From Cryptomeria japonica (taxonomy: Eukaryota; Streptophyta; Pinopsida; Cupressales; Cupressaceae): 64,000 bases of DNA. How positions within the stretch are numbered: the first letter of the stretch is position 1; each line of letters begins with the position of its first letter. Shown here piece by piece: positions 54,886-64,000 of this stretch. The stretch lies in contig NC_081411.1 of assembly GCF_030272615.1 (NCBI RefSeq), positions 214,059,654 to 214,123,653 of the forward strand, given 5' to 3'. The notes beneath the pieces are model-generated. The model ran no database searches. It was not told the DNA's origin and saw only the letters and a list, made by a program, of their open reading frames with translations. Position numbers and translations under genes: made by a program.

Positions 54886-57800
54886 AACAGCAAGAAATTT
54901 ATTTAAATAATCACTACCCGTGAATCATTGTAGGCTATTAAATAATAAAATGTTGTAGTTATTGAATCAATAACTACAAGGTATAATATCTAGAATTTGA
55001 GAGAATTAAATGGAGCATGCAAAAAAGGGGTTAAAAATACATTTCTTTGGTACAAAGCAATGTATAAGTGGTATGCAGTTTTCAAAGCCATTTAAACAAA
55101 TTCTATTTATCAGAGTGTGTCTTATCATTCTAGATAATAAAAAGCCGCTCTAAAGGATGAGTGAGAGGTCAAATAATTTTGTGTGTGCAAACAAGGTAAA
55201 ATTGTGTTTGTAGTTATTGATATATTACAAATGTGGCAAGTACATACAAATTTTAATCTAATGTGATTTGACATTTGATAATGTAATGAGTTAAATGAAT
55301 TGAAATATGTAATATGAAAATGAGAAAATTGAATTTTCATTTAAATTTTTTAATTTTTTGATATGATTGATTAAACCAATAGAAAATTGAATACAATGGA
55401 GGCATAAATATCTTGCCTTTGGTATGAACTAATAAAATTCTAAATAAGAATGTGCTAAGTATTGAGAGTCATTTGAATTATGATTCATAACCTATATTTT
55501 CTTACATTGAGATTAAATTATAATGGGCTGTCAAGTAAGTGAATTAATCAAATTATATATATATATATATATATGCATTTTGATTGGAGTGATGAGCCAG
55601 TGAGGCTACAAACGGGGGACCTCTGACATTAATGCAAGAACTGTGAATGCCTAACAAGGGCCTTGGGATAGGCCTTAACACCTATCAACCAGACTTAATG
55701 TCATCCTTCATGGGGTTTGAAGCTTTGTGGGGCCATTAACAATGCCACTTTTACACCATCACACTATGGGGTCAACCCCCACCTTATAAAAATAATGATG
55801 TTTTAATGATTTAAAAAAATTATTGTTGTTATTATTTTTATAAGTAAATTGTAATTGTTAGTTTTATTAATTAAAAAAGGAGTACAAATTAGTTTATTGG
55901 ATTTTGATAAAGATCTAACTTTATTGTCACCTTTTACATGACTATATAAAAAACACATATATCATTCTTAAAAAATTCTTTTTATTTTCTTCTCGCAATC
56001 AAGCCATGGCTCATTTGGAATGAAAATGGATTCTAAATTGAGTTATCTATCAATTAGCACTTCTTTTGGTGGTCACTGGCAATCACTTGCTAGGATGTAC
56101 GCCTTATCAAATTTCCTTGGCTTTGTGCCTTAAGGATTTATAACCATGGGGAATGTACTATTTTAAATCTAAATATTTTACTTCAAAGAATTTTAGAGGT
56201 ATTCTCACACATTCACAATAGGGAAAAATATGATAACAAAGAATCAGAAAATTCATCTATGATTGGAGTAGATTTTTGAATCCAAACACAACAAACATTG
56301 TAGTAGATAAGATTGATGATGTAAAGTTTCCTATGCATTAAATCAAGCATATATAAAAAGGGTCACATATTAATTTGAAAGTGAGTTTTCCACCATCTAA
56401 TGTTAATTTGAACATCATGATTATGCATACTAACAAGGGAGAGATATTGAAGTTTAGGAAGAAATCCAAACTTGGAGCTATCTTTTAAACCCCTGACCTA
56501 TATACTCAAGTAAGAGGAAAATCATTCACCCAAGAAGTGTCAGTCCATACTTTCTACCAAAAGAGATAAAATTCACTACATTCCCTAATGAATATAACTT
56601 ATTCTATTAGATTTTTGCATAGGTACCCTATCCATTTATATCCTCTCATCAGTTATCCTAGCCTTCCTTACTTTTCCTTGTCTATAATGTTTCTATATTA
56701 GAATCATTACATATAGTGATTTTTTTTTTAAACATGATATAAGAATTTATTAGCATAAGTGGTTATCCTTTTGTTGTATTAAATTTTTATCTTACACCTC
56801 TTTCGTTGGTGCAGATTGAATAATTTAGAAGGTTAGTAGATTATTTATGGGAGTTGTCTTTCTTAATGCATCAAGTTTCTTCCATAACACATCTACCTCC
56901 TTTACTTAGCTCTTGGATTTTAAGAAATTAGACCTAGAAGGAACTTTTAAAAGTGACAGCCACTTTTTGTAACATAAATAAAAATCTAAATGAAATGTGT
57001 TAATCATCCAACTTAGACGATTCTTTCTACTTAACCATAAATAGAATTATTTCTATTGTAACATTCATTAGAAATTTGATGTAGCTTTGTGTTGTTAGAA
57101 ATTTAAGACTTTTTTATGAGAGTAAATTATGAAAATGCAAATTTTTGAGTTAATGTTTCCAATGCACATGCAAATCTTGTTTTAGAAAATCAATATAAGT
57201 CAATTTACCTTTTGCTGAATGAAATGCAATCTCCATTGTTTTTGCATTTTCTTTATGAAATATTAGTCATATTTTTTAAGGTAAATGTTTACACTGTGTC
57301 TTTGTTGTGATTTTATTAGATGCAACTAATAATTATTACAAATCTTTTGAAACACAAGATATGGGTTGATTGGTTGAATTTTAGATAATTAAATATAAAT
57401 TATATTTAAGGATGAGAATGCATTTGAGAGTGTGAACTTTGCAAGACAAATCTTGGTAAATCAAAGTTTTGCTAACTTGATTATGGACATGAAAATATTA
57501 AGATATATAATTTAGGACTCTATTTCCATATGAATTGATATTAACTAGTCTACTATTTTATAATCACTTCATTACAAATAAAATGATAAAAAGAGAAAAA
57601 CTATATAATATAATGATAAAGAAAAACAAACTTAATCAACCTTAATGTTTTTCCCCTCTACTTCTACATATATTAATGTATCCTTTTGTAATCCTTTTGC
57701 ACATTAAAATACCCCTTGAATATTCCCAATCTGGAATCTCCTTTGGCACAATACCTTCTGGTTGGGACAATATTTGATCCTACTTATCTTTTTATTCTCA

Positions 57801-58400
57801 CAAGACTTAGTTCAATAATGGATGTGTCTAATAATTGATCAAAAGAATTTTAAATACATGAATTATTCTTACCATAAATACATGTTTATTACATCGAAGG
57901 CATTCCCTCTATCAAGTAAATTGGTTAACTTTATACATCTATGATTCAGGTTTTACAAAAAGGGTTGCAAGACGATTAAAACCATCTGAACCCTTGGATT
58001 TTTATGGCTTCCCATTGGTCACTGTTTTGGTGTCTTGCATTCATTCTACTTTCCAATTAAATTTCTCACATTGAGGAAATTTTGTGACTAAAAATTACTG
58101 ATTCTACAGATCTCGTCTGCCATGGGAGAAATTCGTTGGGAAATTAAAATATCTTTTATTTATGTTTTTGGTATCCACGACTAAGAATCCATATCAGTGC
58201 ATTCCTAATGGCAAATGGTCCTGTATCTTGGCATTTGGATACAGTCTACATATGGGTTCTTATGCAAATAAACCCAGATAAGGTATCTTGTTGTATTTGG
58301 TACCTTTGCAGATATGGTCTCTTAATTTGTTTGTAAGATTGAAACTAGATGTTGCTGTTTAGAAATTGAAAATCGTGAATTAATTTATGCATGCTCAGTT
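54886..58400. other. AT-rich intergenic stretch with an (AT)11 microsatellite
   Basis: The microsatellite is at 55553-55574. Directly after it, 55590-55790 is GC-richer, repeat-like text (gagccagtgaggctacaaac) without recognisable boundaries. The rest holds only short frames. Confidence 0.45.
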
Positions 58401-58405
58401 ATGTT

Positions 58406-58674
58406 TGTTGGCGGCAATATTGTACACGAAAATAAAACTAGTTAATTAAGTTGTAATTGTGTTGGTTAGTTGGCAACCGAGGGGTGGTAGTTGCGGTGGG
58501 ACGGTTGGCGCTCGCACCCCCTCGGTATCTTTATATACTTCCGAATGTAACTTGTGAAGGACACTTAGGAAGGGAATAACATCTCTTATATTGCATCTGA
58601 TATCTATGGCATTAGTATTATGCATTATGTGTTTTATCGGTGTGCTTTAAGTTATTCACTCGAGAGGGCAAACA
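58406..58674 (+). repeat. 5' LTR of the Tat-like element
   Basis: Contains a TATA box in tctttatatacttcc (58528-58542) and a transcript-leader-like region after it. It ends at aaaca before the primer site. Confidence 0.92.
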
Positions 58675-58676
58675 TT

Positions 58677-58690
58677 TGGCGTCGTTGCCT
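58677..58690 (+). promoter_or_regulatory. Primer binding site
   Basis: TGGCGTCGTTGCC starts two bases after the 5' LTR, one change from TGGCGCCGTTGCC, a primer site common in the Tat group of plant Ty3 elements. Confidence 0.75.
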
Positions 58691-59173
58691 AGACATACTC
58701 GGGAACGGAAGACGCGGATGGCACACAGACACGATGGGCCTACCCATCAGTGAGATTAACCCAGAGGTCGACGATGCGCAAACGGAACAATCATCGTGGG
58801 ACGCAAAGCGTGATGGCAAGAGGCAAAGGGGAAATTGAACCCTATAATAATCCTGACACAATGTTGAGATAAATTATGGCCGAAAGGAAAAATAATAAAA
58901 GTTTTTTTTGTGTACATGGCATGTGCTTTCTATGTACGAAAGTGATTTATGCCCAATATATTAAATAAAGATAGAAATAAAAAAGCAGAAACAGATGAGT
59001 GGGAGGCCGCGTAGAGGGCCTTGATTCTGGAGCAACAAGTAGAATGTAGACGGAGGCTGAGGCAACTTGCCAAAGGATGACTTGCCGAAGGGTGGCCCGA
59101 GGGGAACCAAGGAGGTGTCACGGAGGGTGCAGAAGTTGACGAAAATTTCTATGCATCGCCAGAACACTGTAGG

Positions 59174-60560
59174 GTGCGGAGCCACAAAGAGTTTCTGGAG
59201 GAAACAAGCTTAAGGAGACATCTAGTTGAAGAGACCCGAGATCGGTTCATAAACTTATCCCTTACACCACAAAGTGAGGATCACCAAAGGGAGCCAGGAG
59301 TGGGCGCGAGTGACAACGAAGGGGAGAATAACCATATGGTAGGTGCCACACTCGGCAGGCAAAACACTGTACCTCCAATCACCCACATAGGACACACCAC
59401 CGGCACTAGAGGGAGCGGCGCAGGGGCACAGACAAAACCACAACCACCTCTAGGAAGAGGACCCCCATCAATGGGGAGTAAATAGAAACTACCAAAGTTC
59501 AATGGCGATGGCAAGGAAGATCCCGTCCACCATTGTCGAACGTGTGAAACCATATGGTCAGCAAACGGTGTTACCGACCAAAACGAATGGGTAACACAGT
59601 TCCCAGAAAATTTAAGGGGAGTGGCCATAGACTGGTACTCAGACATGGACAAGGCCAAAGTCGGCACATGGCCCGACCTGAAGAAGGAGTTTGGGATAGA
59701 GTTCCGCCTCCTGAGAGATGACAATGAAATAGTCACTTAGATCTATGGAACAAAGCAGAGCAAGAACGAGACTGTTTGAGCCTATTGTCGGTGGCTGAAG
59801 GAACTATTGGTAAAAATGGAGAGTCAACCAGCAGATGGGTTGAAAAAGCGATGGTTTGTGGAGGGACTAAAGCATTCCCTCTGAAAGAAGATGAAAATCG
59901 TTCCACCTACATCGTATGAGGATGCTCACAATAGAGCAATGGATCTCGAGAGTGAGACCAAGACATCAAAGAAAAAGAAGAAGAAGGATAGCTCATCACA
60001 GGAAAGCAGCAATGACAGCGAGGCTGGCAAACGGGTACAAGCGCTCTGGAAAGACATGGAGCGAATGAGGAGGGAATTCAAAACAATGAGAAGCACCAGT
60101 CGGACCAAAGGGGACATATGGTTCACTGAGTGCAAACAGTAGGGGCACACAAAGGGTACTTACCCAAAGAAGGCATTCTGCAAGATTTGCCAAGTGATGG
60201 GACACTCCACCAAGGAGTGCCCATACAACATGAAAACCCAAAGTATGCAAATGAGCCAAGTGTTGTTCACGGAGTAGGCCACAACATCTGCACCAGTGGG
60301 CATGACTCAGCAAACCAACACAACGACATCATCTAGAGGTTACCGGGACAACAGACGTGGCGGTGGAAGGAATAGCAACAATAACAATAACGGAAGCCGT
60401 ATCCAGTATGACGCCAAGGGCTAGCCAATTATCCAATGTATGGCCTTTAATCAGTGGGGGCACTTCGCCCGTGATTGCACGAAGGAAGCCACCCCTCAGC
60501 ACCTCTACTGATGGTGTGGGCTAGGCGACCATGAGGACACAAATTGCCCACAAGCAGGGG
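59174..60560 (+). pseudogene. Gag of the Tat-like element (multiple stops)
   Basis: An acidic leader frame (59174-59485) ends in a stop, then KLPKFNGDGKEDPVHHCRTC starts the gag domain, with AIDWYSDMDKAKVGTWPDLK and FVEGLKHSL further on. Zinc-finger-like repeats follow: CKICQVMGHSTKEC (about 60180-60222), a degenerate CMAFNQWGHFARDC and WCGLGDHEDTNC. At least six in-frame stops interrupt it, several explained by CGA to TGA or CAG/TGG to TAG changes. Confidence 0.85.
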
Positions 60561-60736
60561 TTAATCTCCTCAACATTGAGAAGACTGAGAAGACTGGTGA
60601 GAAAGAAGTACTGGCGATCATCAGCACCCAGACAAAAAAGGCCACTTATCCCAACCCCCATACGGAGAAGGAGAGATTCTGAGAGGCAAAGGCCAATATT
60701 GAACATGAGATGATGGCTGAATGATGAGACAACGAG

Positions 60737-61495
60737 GTGGCGAATACATCATCCCGTATGGAAGCGAAAAATAACATCATTGGGCAAGTACTACAGATGG
60801 AAGTAACTATAAGGGTAAAGGACCTTCTAGAAACAATGCCACAGTTAAAAACTGCCATTTTTAGTTCCATACAAACCACTACGCAGGCACCTTTGCGTGC
60901 CACACGGGCGGAAGTTCCGGTCAGCCCCTCGGTTGACCCAATGTTGTTGGCCTTAAATAGTGGTCGACATCCTGCTATAGTAGAGATGGGAATTCTTGGG
61001 GCTATCCTCAAAGACACCATCGTGGACAGAGGTTCGGGGGTGAATGTACTGCCAAAGGATATGTGGAAGAAGCTGGGGAAGCCAACACTATGGCCACCCA
61101 TGTTCAACTTGGTAGGTGCAGACCAGCACGACATCAAGCCACTCGGCACCCTGATGGCCCAACCGGTCACCATCGGCACGCAACCTTTCATACTAGATTT
61201 TGTGGTAATCCCACTAAAGAAGAAGGGGTACAACGCCATCTTAGGCAGAGGGTGGCTGGTTATAGAAAAGGTGAACCACGACTCGAAAAAGAACACCCTT
61301 TCTATGGAGAAAGGGGAGCGGAAGTTCACCATTGATCTGAGGACCCAGGTTGTTGACGAGGAATTGACATCATCTTTAGAATCGGAGGGTGAAGGAAAAG
61401 GCTACCTGAGGGACGAAGGACAGGGCTACAAGGAGCCCAACGACGAAGGGATTCTCAAACTAGGAGAATGCTTTGAGGATGAGATAGGGTCATAG
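60737..61495 (+). pseudogene. Retropepsin-like protease of the Tat-like element
   Basis: A 252-codon open frame containing KDTIVDRGSGVNVLP (the active DTG is DRG), FNLVGADQHDIKPLGT (flap region) and NAILGRGWLVIEKV, the typical end of a gypsy protease. Although the frame is open, the active-site Thr is lost. After it the pol reading frame should enter reverse transcriptase, but that region is deleted. Confidence 0.82.
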
Positions 61496-61516
61496 AATGG
61501 GCTCTTCCATTGGTAG

Positions 61517-62041
61517 ATGGAGGATTATGAAATGTTCCAGAGCTACAGGCTCAAAGTAGAGGAACCAGAGCAAGTAACAAAGGAAGTGTACCTACCAGAA
61601 TACATAGAATATTGGAAGGGAGACACCCCAAACCTCGGTGACGTAGATAATCCGAAGATCAATTGTGTCGGCAACGATTGGAACCCTGTGTGGAAGGCCA
61701 TAGCTTTCAAAATCCTTATTATTCTTCTTCTTATGTACGGGAAAGAGACTGTGGTCCCTGTAGAATTTGTGGTTCTAGGTCTTCGGATGGCCATTGAAAA
61801 TAGATTTGCCACCAATGGATCCAAATTGAAACCCTACCACGCGAAGCGCGCAGGGGACCCGAGAGGTCGAAAGGACACCCGAGAGGCCGGAGGGGGACCC
61901 GAGAGGATGGAAGGGGACTCAAGAGGCTGGGAAAGCAACTTGAGAGGCATGGGACCAGCGCGGGAGACTCTTGGGCAAGGAAAATTGAGAAGGATGAAGG
62001 GCGATCCCAGAGATAGGGGACCCAAGCCAAAGACTCTCTAG
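61517..62041 (+). pseudogene. Linker and integrase C-terminal tail of the Tat-like element
   Basis: The frame goes from protease-linker text (KEVYLPEYIEYWKGDTPNLG) directly to LMYGKETVVPVEFVVLG and NGSKLKPYHAKR, the end of integrase and pol in Tat elements. The jump marks a deletion of about 3 kb or more relative to a full pol. The last 60 codons are encoded by a 21-bp repeat. Confidence 0.75.
61845..61965 (+). repeat. Five units of a 20-21 bp repeat (ggggacccgagagg)
   Basis: Units begin aggggacccgagaggtcgaa, aggacacccgagaggccgga, ggggacccgagaggatggaa, aggggactcaagaggctggg and agcaacttgagaggcatggg. They encode Gly/Arg/Asp-rich text after the integrase tail. Confidence 0.85.
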
Positions 62042-62084
62042 ACAACTATTTAGGAAATTGAAAAAAAATAAAAAATAAAAATTT

Positions 62085-62425
62085 ACGACTGTACGAGTCC
62101 GTACAGTAGTTGACCGTACGGTTTGAAAAAAAAGAAGAGAAGAAAGCCACAATGGAACCACCGTACGGTGGAACCACCGTACGGTAGCATCACCATGCAG
62201 TGGCAACACTGACGGTGGAACCATCGTACGGTAGCACCATCGTGCGGTGGCAACACCGACGGTGGAACCACCGTCCGTTGGCAACACCGACAGTGGAACC
62301 ACCGTGCGGTGGCAACATCGGTGGTGGGACCATCGTATGGTAGCACCACCGTGCAGTGGCAACACCGATGGTGGGACCACCATACGGTGGACCATCATGC
62401 GGTGGAAACCATCGCAAACATAAAT
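62085..62425 (+). repeat. Palindromic minisatellite, core CACCGTACGGTGG
   Basis: More than a dozen units of about 18-20 bp combine (c/t)accgtacggtgg-like palindromes with caacacc or aaccacc spacers. Variants differ by single changes, mostly CG to TG or CA. Isolated ccgtacgg copies also lie at 62092-62122, 62470 and 62540, outside the array. Confidence 0.85.
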
Positions 62426-62429
62426 GCAG

Positions 62430-63030
62430 CCCCACACAAACATGCAACCCCCGCACAAATAAACACATAGCTGTACGGTGGAGGGGTGTTGACCGCATGG
62501 AAAGGTGGCCGCACGATTGGAGGTGTCAGTGCTATTGTTGACCGTACGGGGAGGTTGTATGGCTGGGGTCCCATCGGGGACATTACAGTGGACAAAAACA
62601 AAAAAAAAATAAAAAATGACGATGACCAGATTGAAAAATTATCCGATGACATCTGAAGCCTGGACACTGAAAATATTAGAGTGCAGAAGAAGGGTTTTGA
62701 CATCATAAAATATCATAGAAATGATGTACGCCATGGACTTTCATGTGGTTCTGAAGGTTCTAAATTGGTGTTGGTGGCGGGGGCACTGCCCCTCGACCCC
62801 GCTGGGGGCACTGCCCTCAGACCCCAGTTTAGTTTTGAGCTACAATACACTTGTTGGAGTTGGGCGAAGGGCATTAGAGATGTCACAGGAAGTGTTGTGC
62901 TTGTCCGTACTGTGAGAAAGAAGCCTGCAGCTAAGCATTGGCGGAGAAGCCATAAGCCATAGAGGGAGACAGATTTGGAGGTTGGGAACAACCAGAGTTT
63001 GAGGAAAGGCATTGTAGGTCCGCACAGTTT
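62430..63030. other. Noncoding interior of the Tat-like element
   Basis: No coding signal. At 62770-62825 a GC-rich inverted pair (gggggcactgcccc and gggggcactgccctc) could form short hairpins. Confidence 0.5.
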
Positions 63031-63139
63031 TATGACACTAGGGAGTTATTCAGTTCAGTTATCAACCTTTGGGGAGTGTGATGGAGGATTTGAGGTGTCT
63101 CATAGCCTTTGTGATAGCGGGTTGTGGCCACCTCCAGGC

Positions 63140-63540
63140 AGGAATGGTACACTTTGAGGAACTTGGAGTAGGTCTCGGCTGGACATGAAGTTGTCTTGGT
63201 GGATGCAGAGAGGGCTTGGGAGGAGATGACCACCAAGTTGGAGGCAGTACTAGCATGAGACTTAGCTCAGCGTACCCAGGAGTTGGATGCCGAGAGGGCA
63301 ACGCCGGTGGCTATCAAGGACAAATAGGCTAGGGAGACAATATCATTTGAGTAGCAGTTGGTGGAGGCTGAGACTGAAAAGCATGTTTTGTAGACAAGTT
63401 TGGTTTAGGAACAGGAGAACTATGATGTCAAAGAGGCACTTGAGCATCAGATGGTAGCAGCCAAGGATTTTCAGGCGAGGACGCAGCAGGTGTATAAGTT
63501 TCGGGCTCGACTGGCATCAGCAGTTCTGTTTCATGTCATC
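63140..63540 (+). pseudogene. Decayed 3' ORF of the Tat-like element (coiled-coil-like)
   Basis: One frame reads AERAWEEMTTKLEAV, DLAQRTQELDAERATP, QLVEAETEKHVL and ALEHQMVAAKDFQARTQQVY with several stops in between. The spacing of Leu/Val/Ala among Glu, Gln and Lys suggests a former coiled coil. Some Tat-group elements carry an extra ORF after pol; whether this is one is inferred. Confidence 0.5.
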
Positions 63541-63577
63541 TCTATTTTGTATTAAGTAGTCCAGAGATGACTTCTTT

Positions 63578-63594
63578 TCTTTTGGGGGGGATGA
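63578..63594 (+). promoter_or_regulatory. Polypurine tract of the Tat-like element
   Basis: ttttggggggga directly before the 3' LTR, in the expected place for plus-strand priming. Confidence 0.75.
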
Positions 63595-63863
63595 TATTGG
63601 CGGCAATATTGTACATGGAAATAAAACTAGTTAATTAAGTTGTAATTGTGTTGGTTAGTTGGCAACCGAGGGGTGGTAGTTGCGGTGCGACAGTTGGCGC
63701 TCGCACCCCCTCGGTATCTTTATATACTTCCGAATGTAACTTGTGAAGGACACTTAGGAAGGGAGTAACATCTCTTATATTGCATCTGATATCTATGGCA
63801 TTAATATTCTGCATTACGTGTTTTATCTATGTGCTTTAAGTTATTCACCCGAGAGGGAAAACA
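63595..63863 (+). repeat. 3' LTR of the Tat-like element
   Basis: Same length as the 5' LTR. Its first dinucleotide is TA instead of TG, a change that would by itself impair integration of a new copy. Confidence 0.92.
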
Positions 63864-64000
63864 ATGTTTCTTTTACACTGATCCATATTCTTATTGCTTT
63901 TATAAGTTGGGGATAACATCTTCATTGAATACACACCAGAAGAAATTTGGCATGTTTGATCAAGAACAAAAGATAGAGAGACATCATGGTTGTAGCCACA

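Larger units (their letters stand above)
58406..63863 (+). mobile_element. Ty3/gypsy (Tat-like) deletion derivative, TSD ATGTT
   Basis: LTRs of 269 bp at 58406-58674 and 63595-63863 start TGTTGGCGGC (TATTGGCGGC on the right) and end AAACA/AAACA; ATGTT flanks both sides (58401-58405, 63864-63868). The LTRs differ at about 13 positions (near 5%), so this is older than the element at 22224. The interior keeps gag, a protease, and the very end of integrase, then about 1.5 kb of noncoding and repeat sequence with a decayed 3' ORF. Reverse transcriptase, RNase H and most of integrase are deleted, and gag has many stops. It cannot move on its own. Confidence 0.92.

Noticed and set aside
59255-60313. 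Minus-strand open frames of up to 151 codons
   Set aside because: Antisense to the gag of the Tat-like element.
62083-62706. Long minus-strand open frames over the palindromic minisatellite
   Set aside because: The repeat is stop-free on both strands by its sequence; the products are simple repeats such as VVPPSVLP.

Overview
The window is nuclear DNA from a seed plant. It is AT-rich and gene-poor, its genes are split by spliceosomal introns, and most of it is decayed retrotransposon sequence: LINE, SINE, copia-type and Ty3/gypsy-type LTR elements, solo LTRs and nested insertions. Large old nests and very low gene density would suit a conifer or another gymnosperm; that is an inference, not something shown by a diagnostic sequence.

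The only cellular gene family is a small cluster of related serine/threonine kinase loci (called A to E here), spread from about 9.9 to 54.9 kb. Locus A (9896-11524, +) has five exons and reads open for 383 codons. Locus B/C (20194-34817, +) is a second copy of the same duplicated segment. It is cut in its catalytic-loop exon by a nest of three LTR elements, each with its own 5-bp target-site duplication (TSD), and cut again by a solo LTR in the activation-loop exon. Locus D (44768-47826, -) is the longest: nine exons, an N-terminal helical region and a kinase domain whose catalytic Asp is replaced, with three frame disruptions. Locus E (52259-54720, +) is a broken relative with an in-frame stop, a 1.15-kb insertion, and its last exon as an inverted fragment at 54734-54885.

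Mobile elements by region: 1-3535 is a minus-strand LINE cut by the window edge (ORF1, endonuclease, start of reverse transcriptase). A probable solo LTR lies at 13183-14465. A LINE-like insertion lies at 18137-19705. The nest occupies 21145-33579; its innermost member (22224-30059, minus strand) is a young-looking gag-protease element lacking reverse transcriptase and integrase, whose gag and protease frames are separated by one in-frame UAG. A tRNA-derived SINE with a 15-bp TSD is at 32517-32765. A copia 3' end with LTR is at 39440-41134, and a decayed Ty3 remnant at 41820-42620. A complete but heavily mutated Ty3 deletion derivative occupies 58406-63863 (269-bp LTRs, TSD ATGTT) and carries a palindromic minisatellite.

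The kinase loci do not form a pathway. They are duplicates at different stages of decay, and only A looks able to encode a protein as read. The most interesting points are the dated order of insertions in locus B/C, the possible stop-codon readthrough in the gag-protease element, its repeated long hairpin, and the helical-region-plus-pseudokinase layout of locus D. All coordinates, splice junctions and TSDs were read by eye; no database search or alignment program was used.
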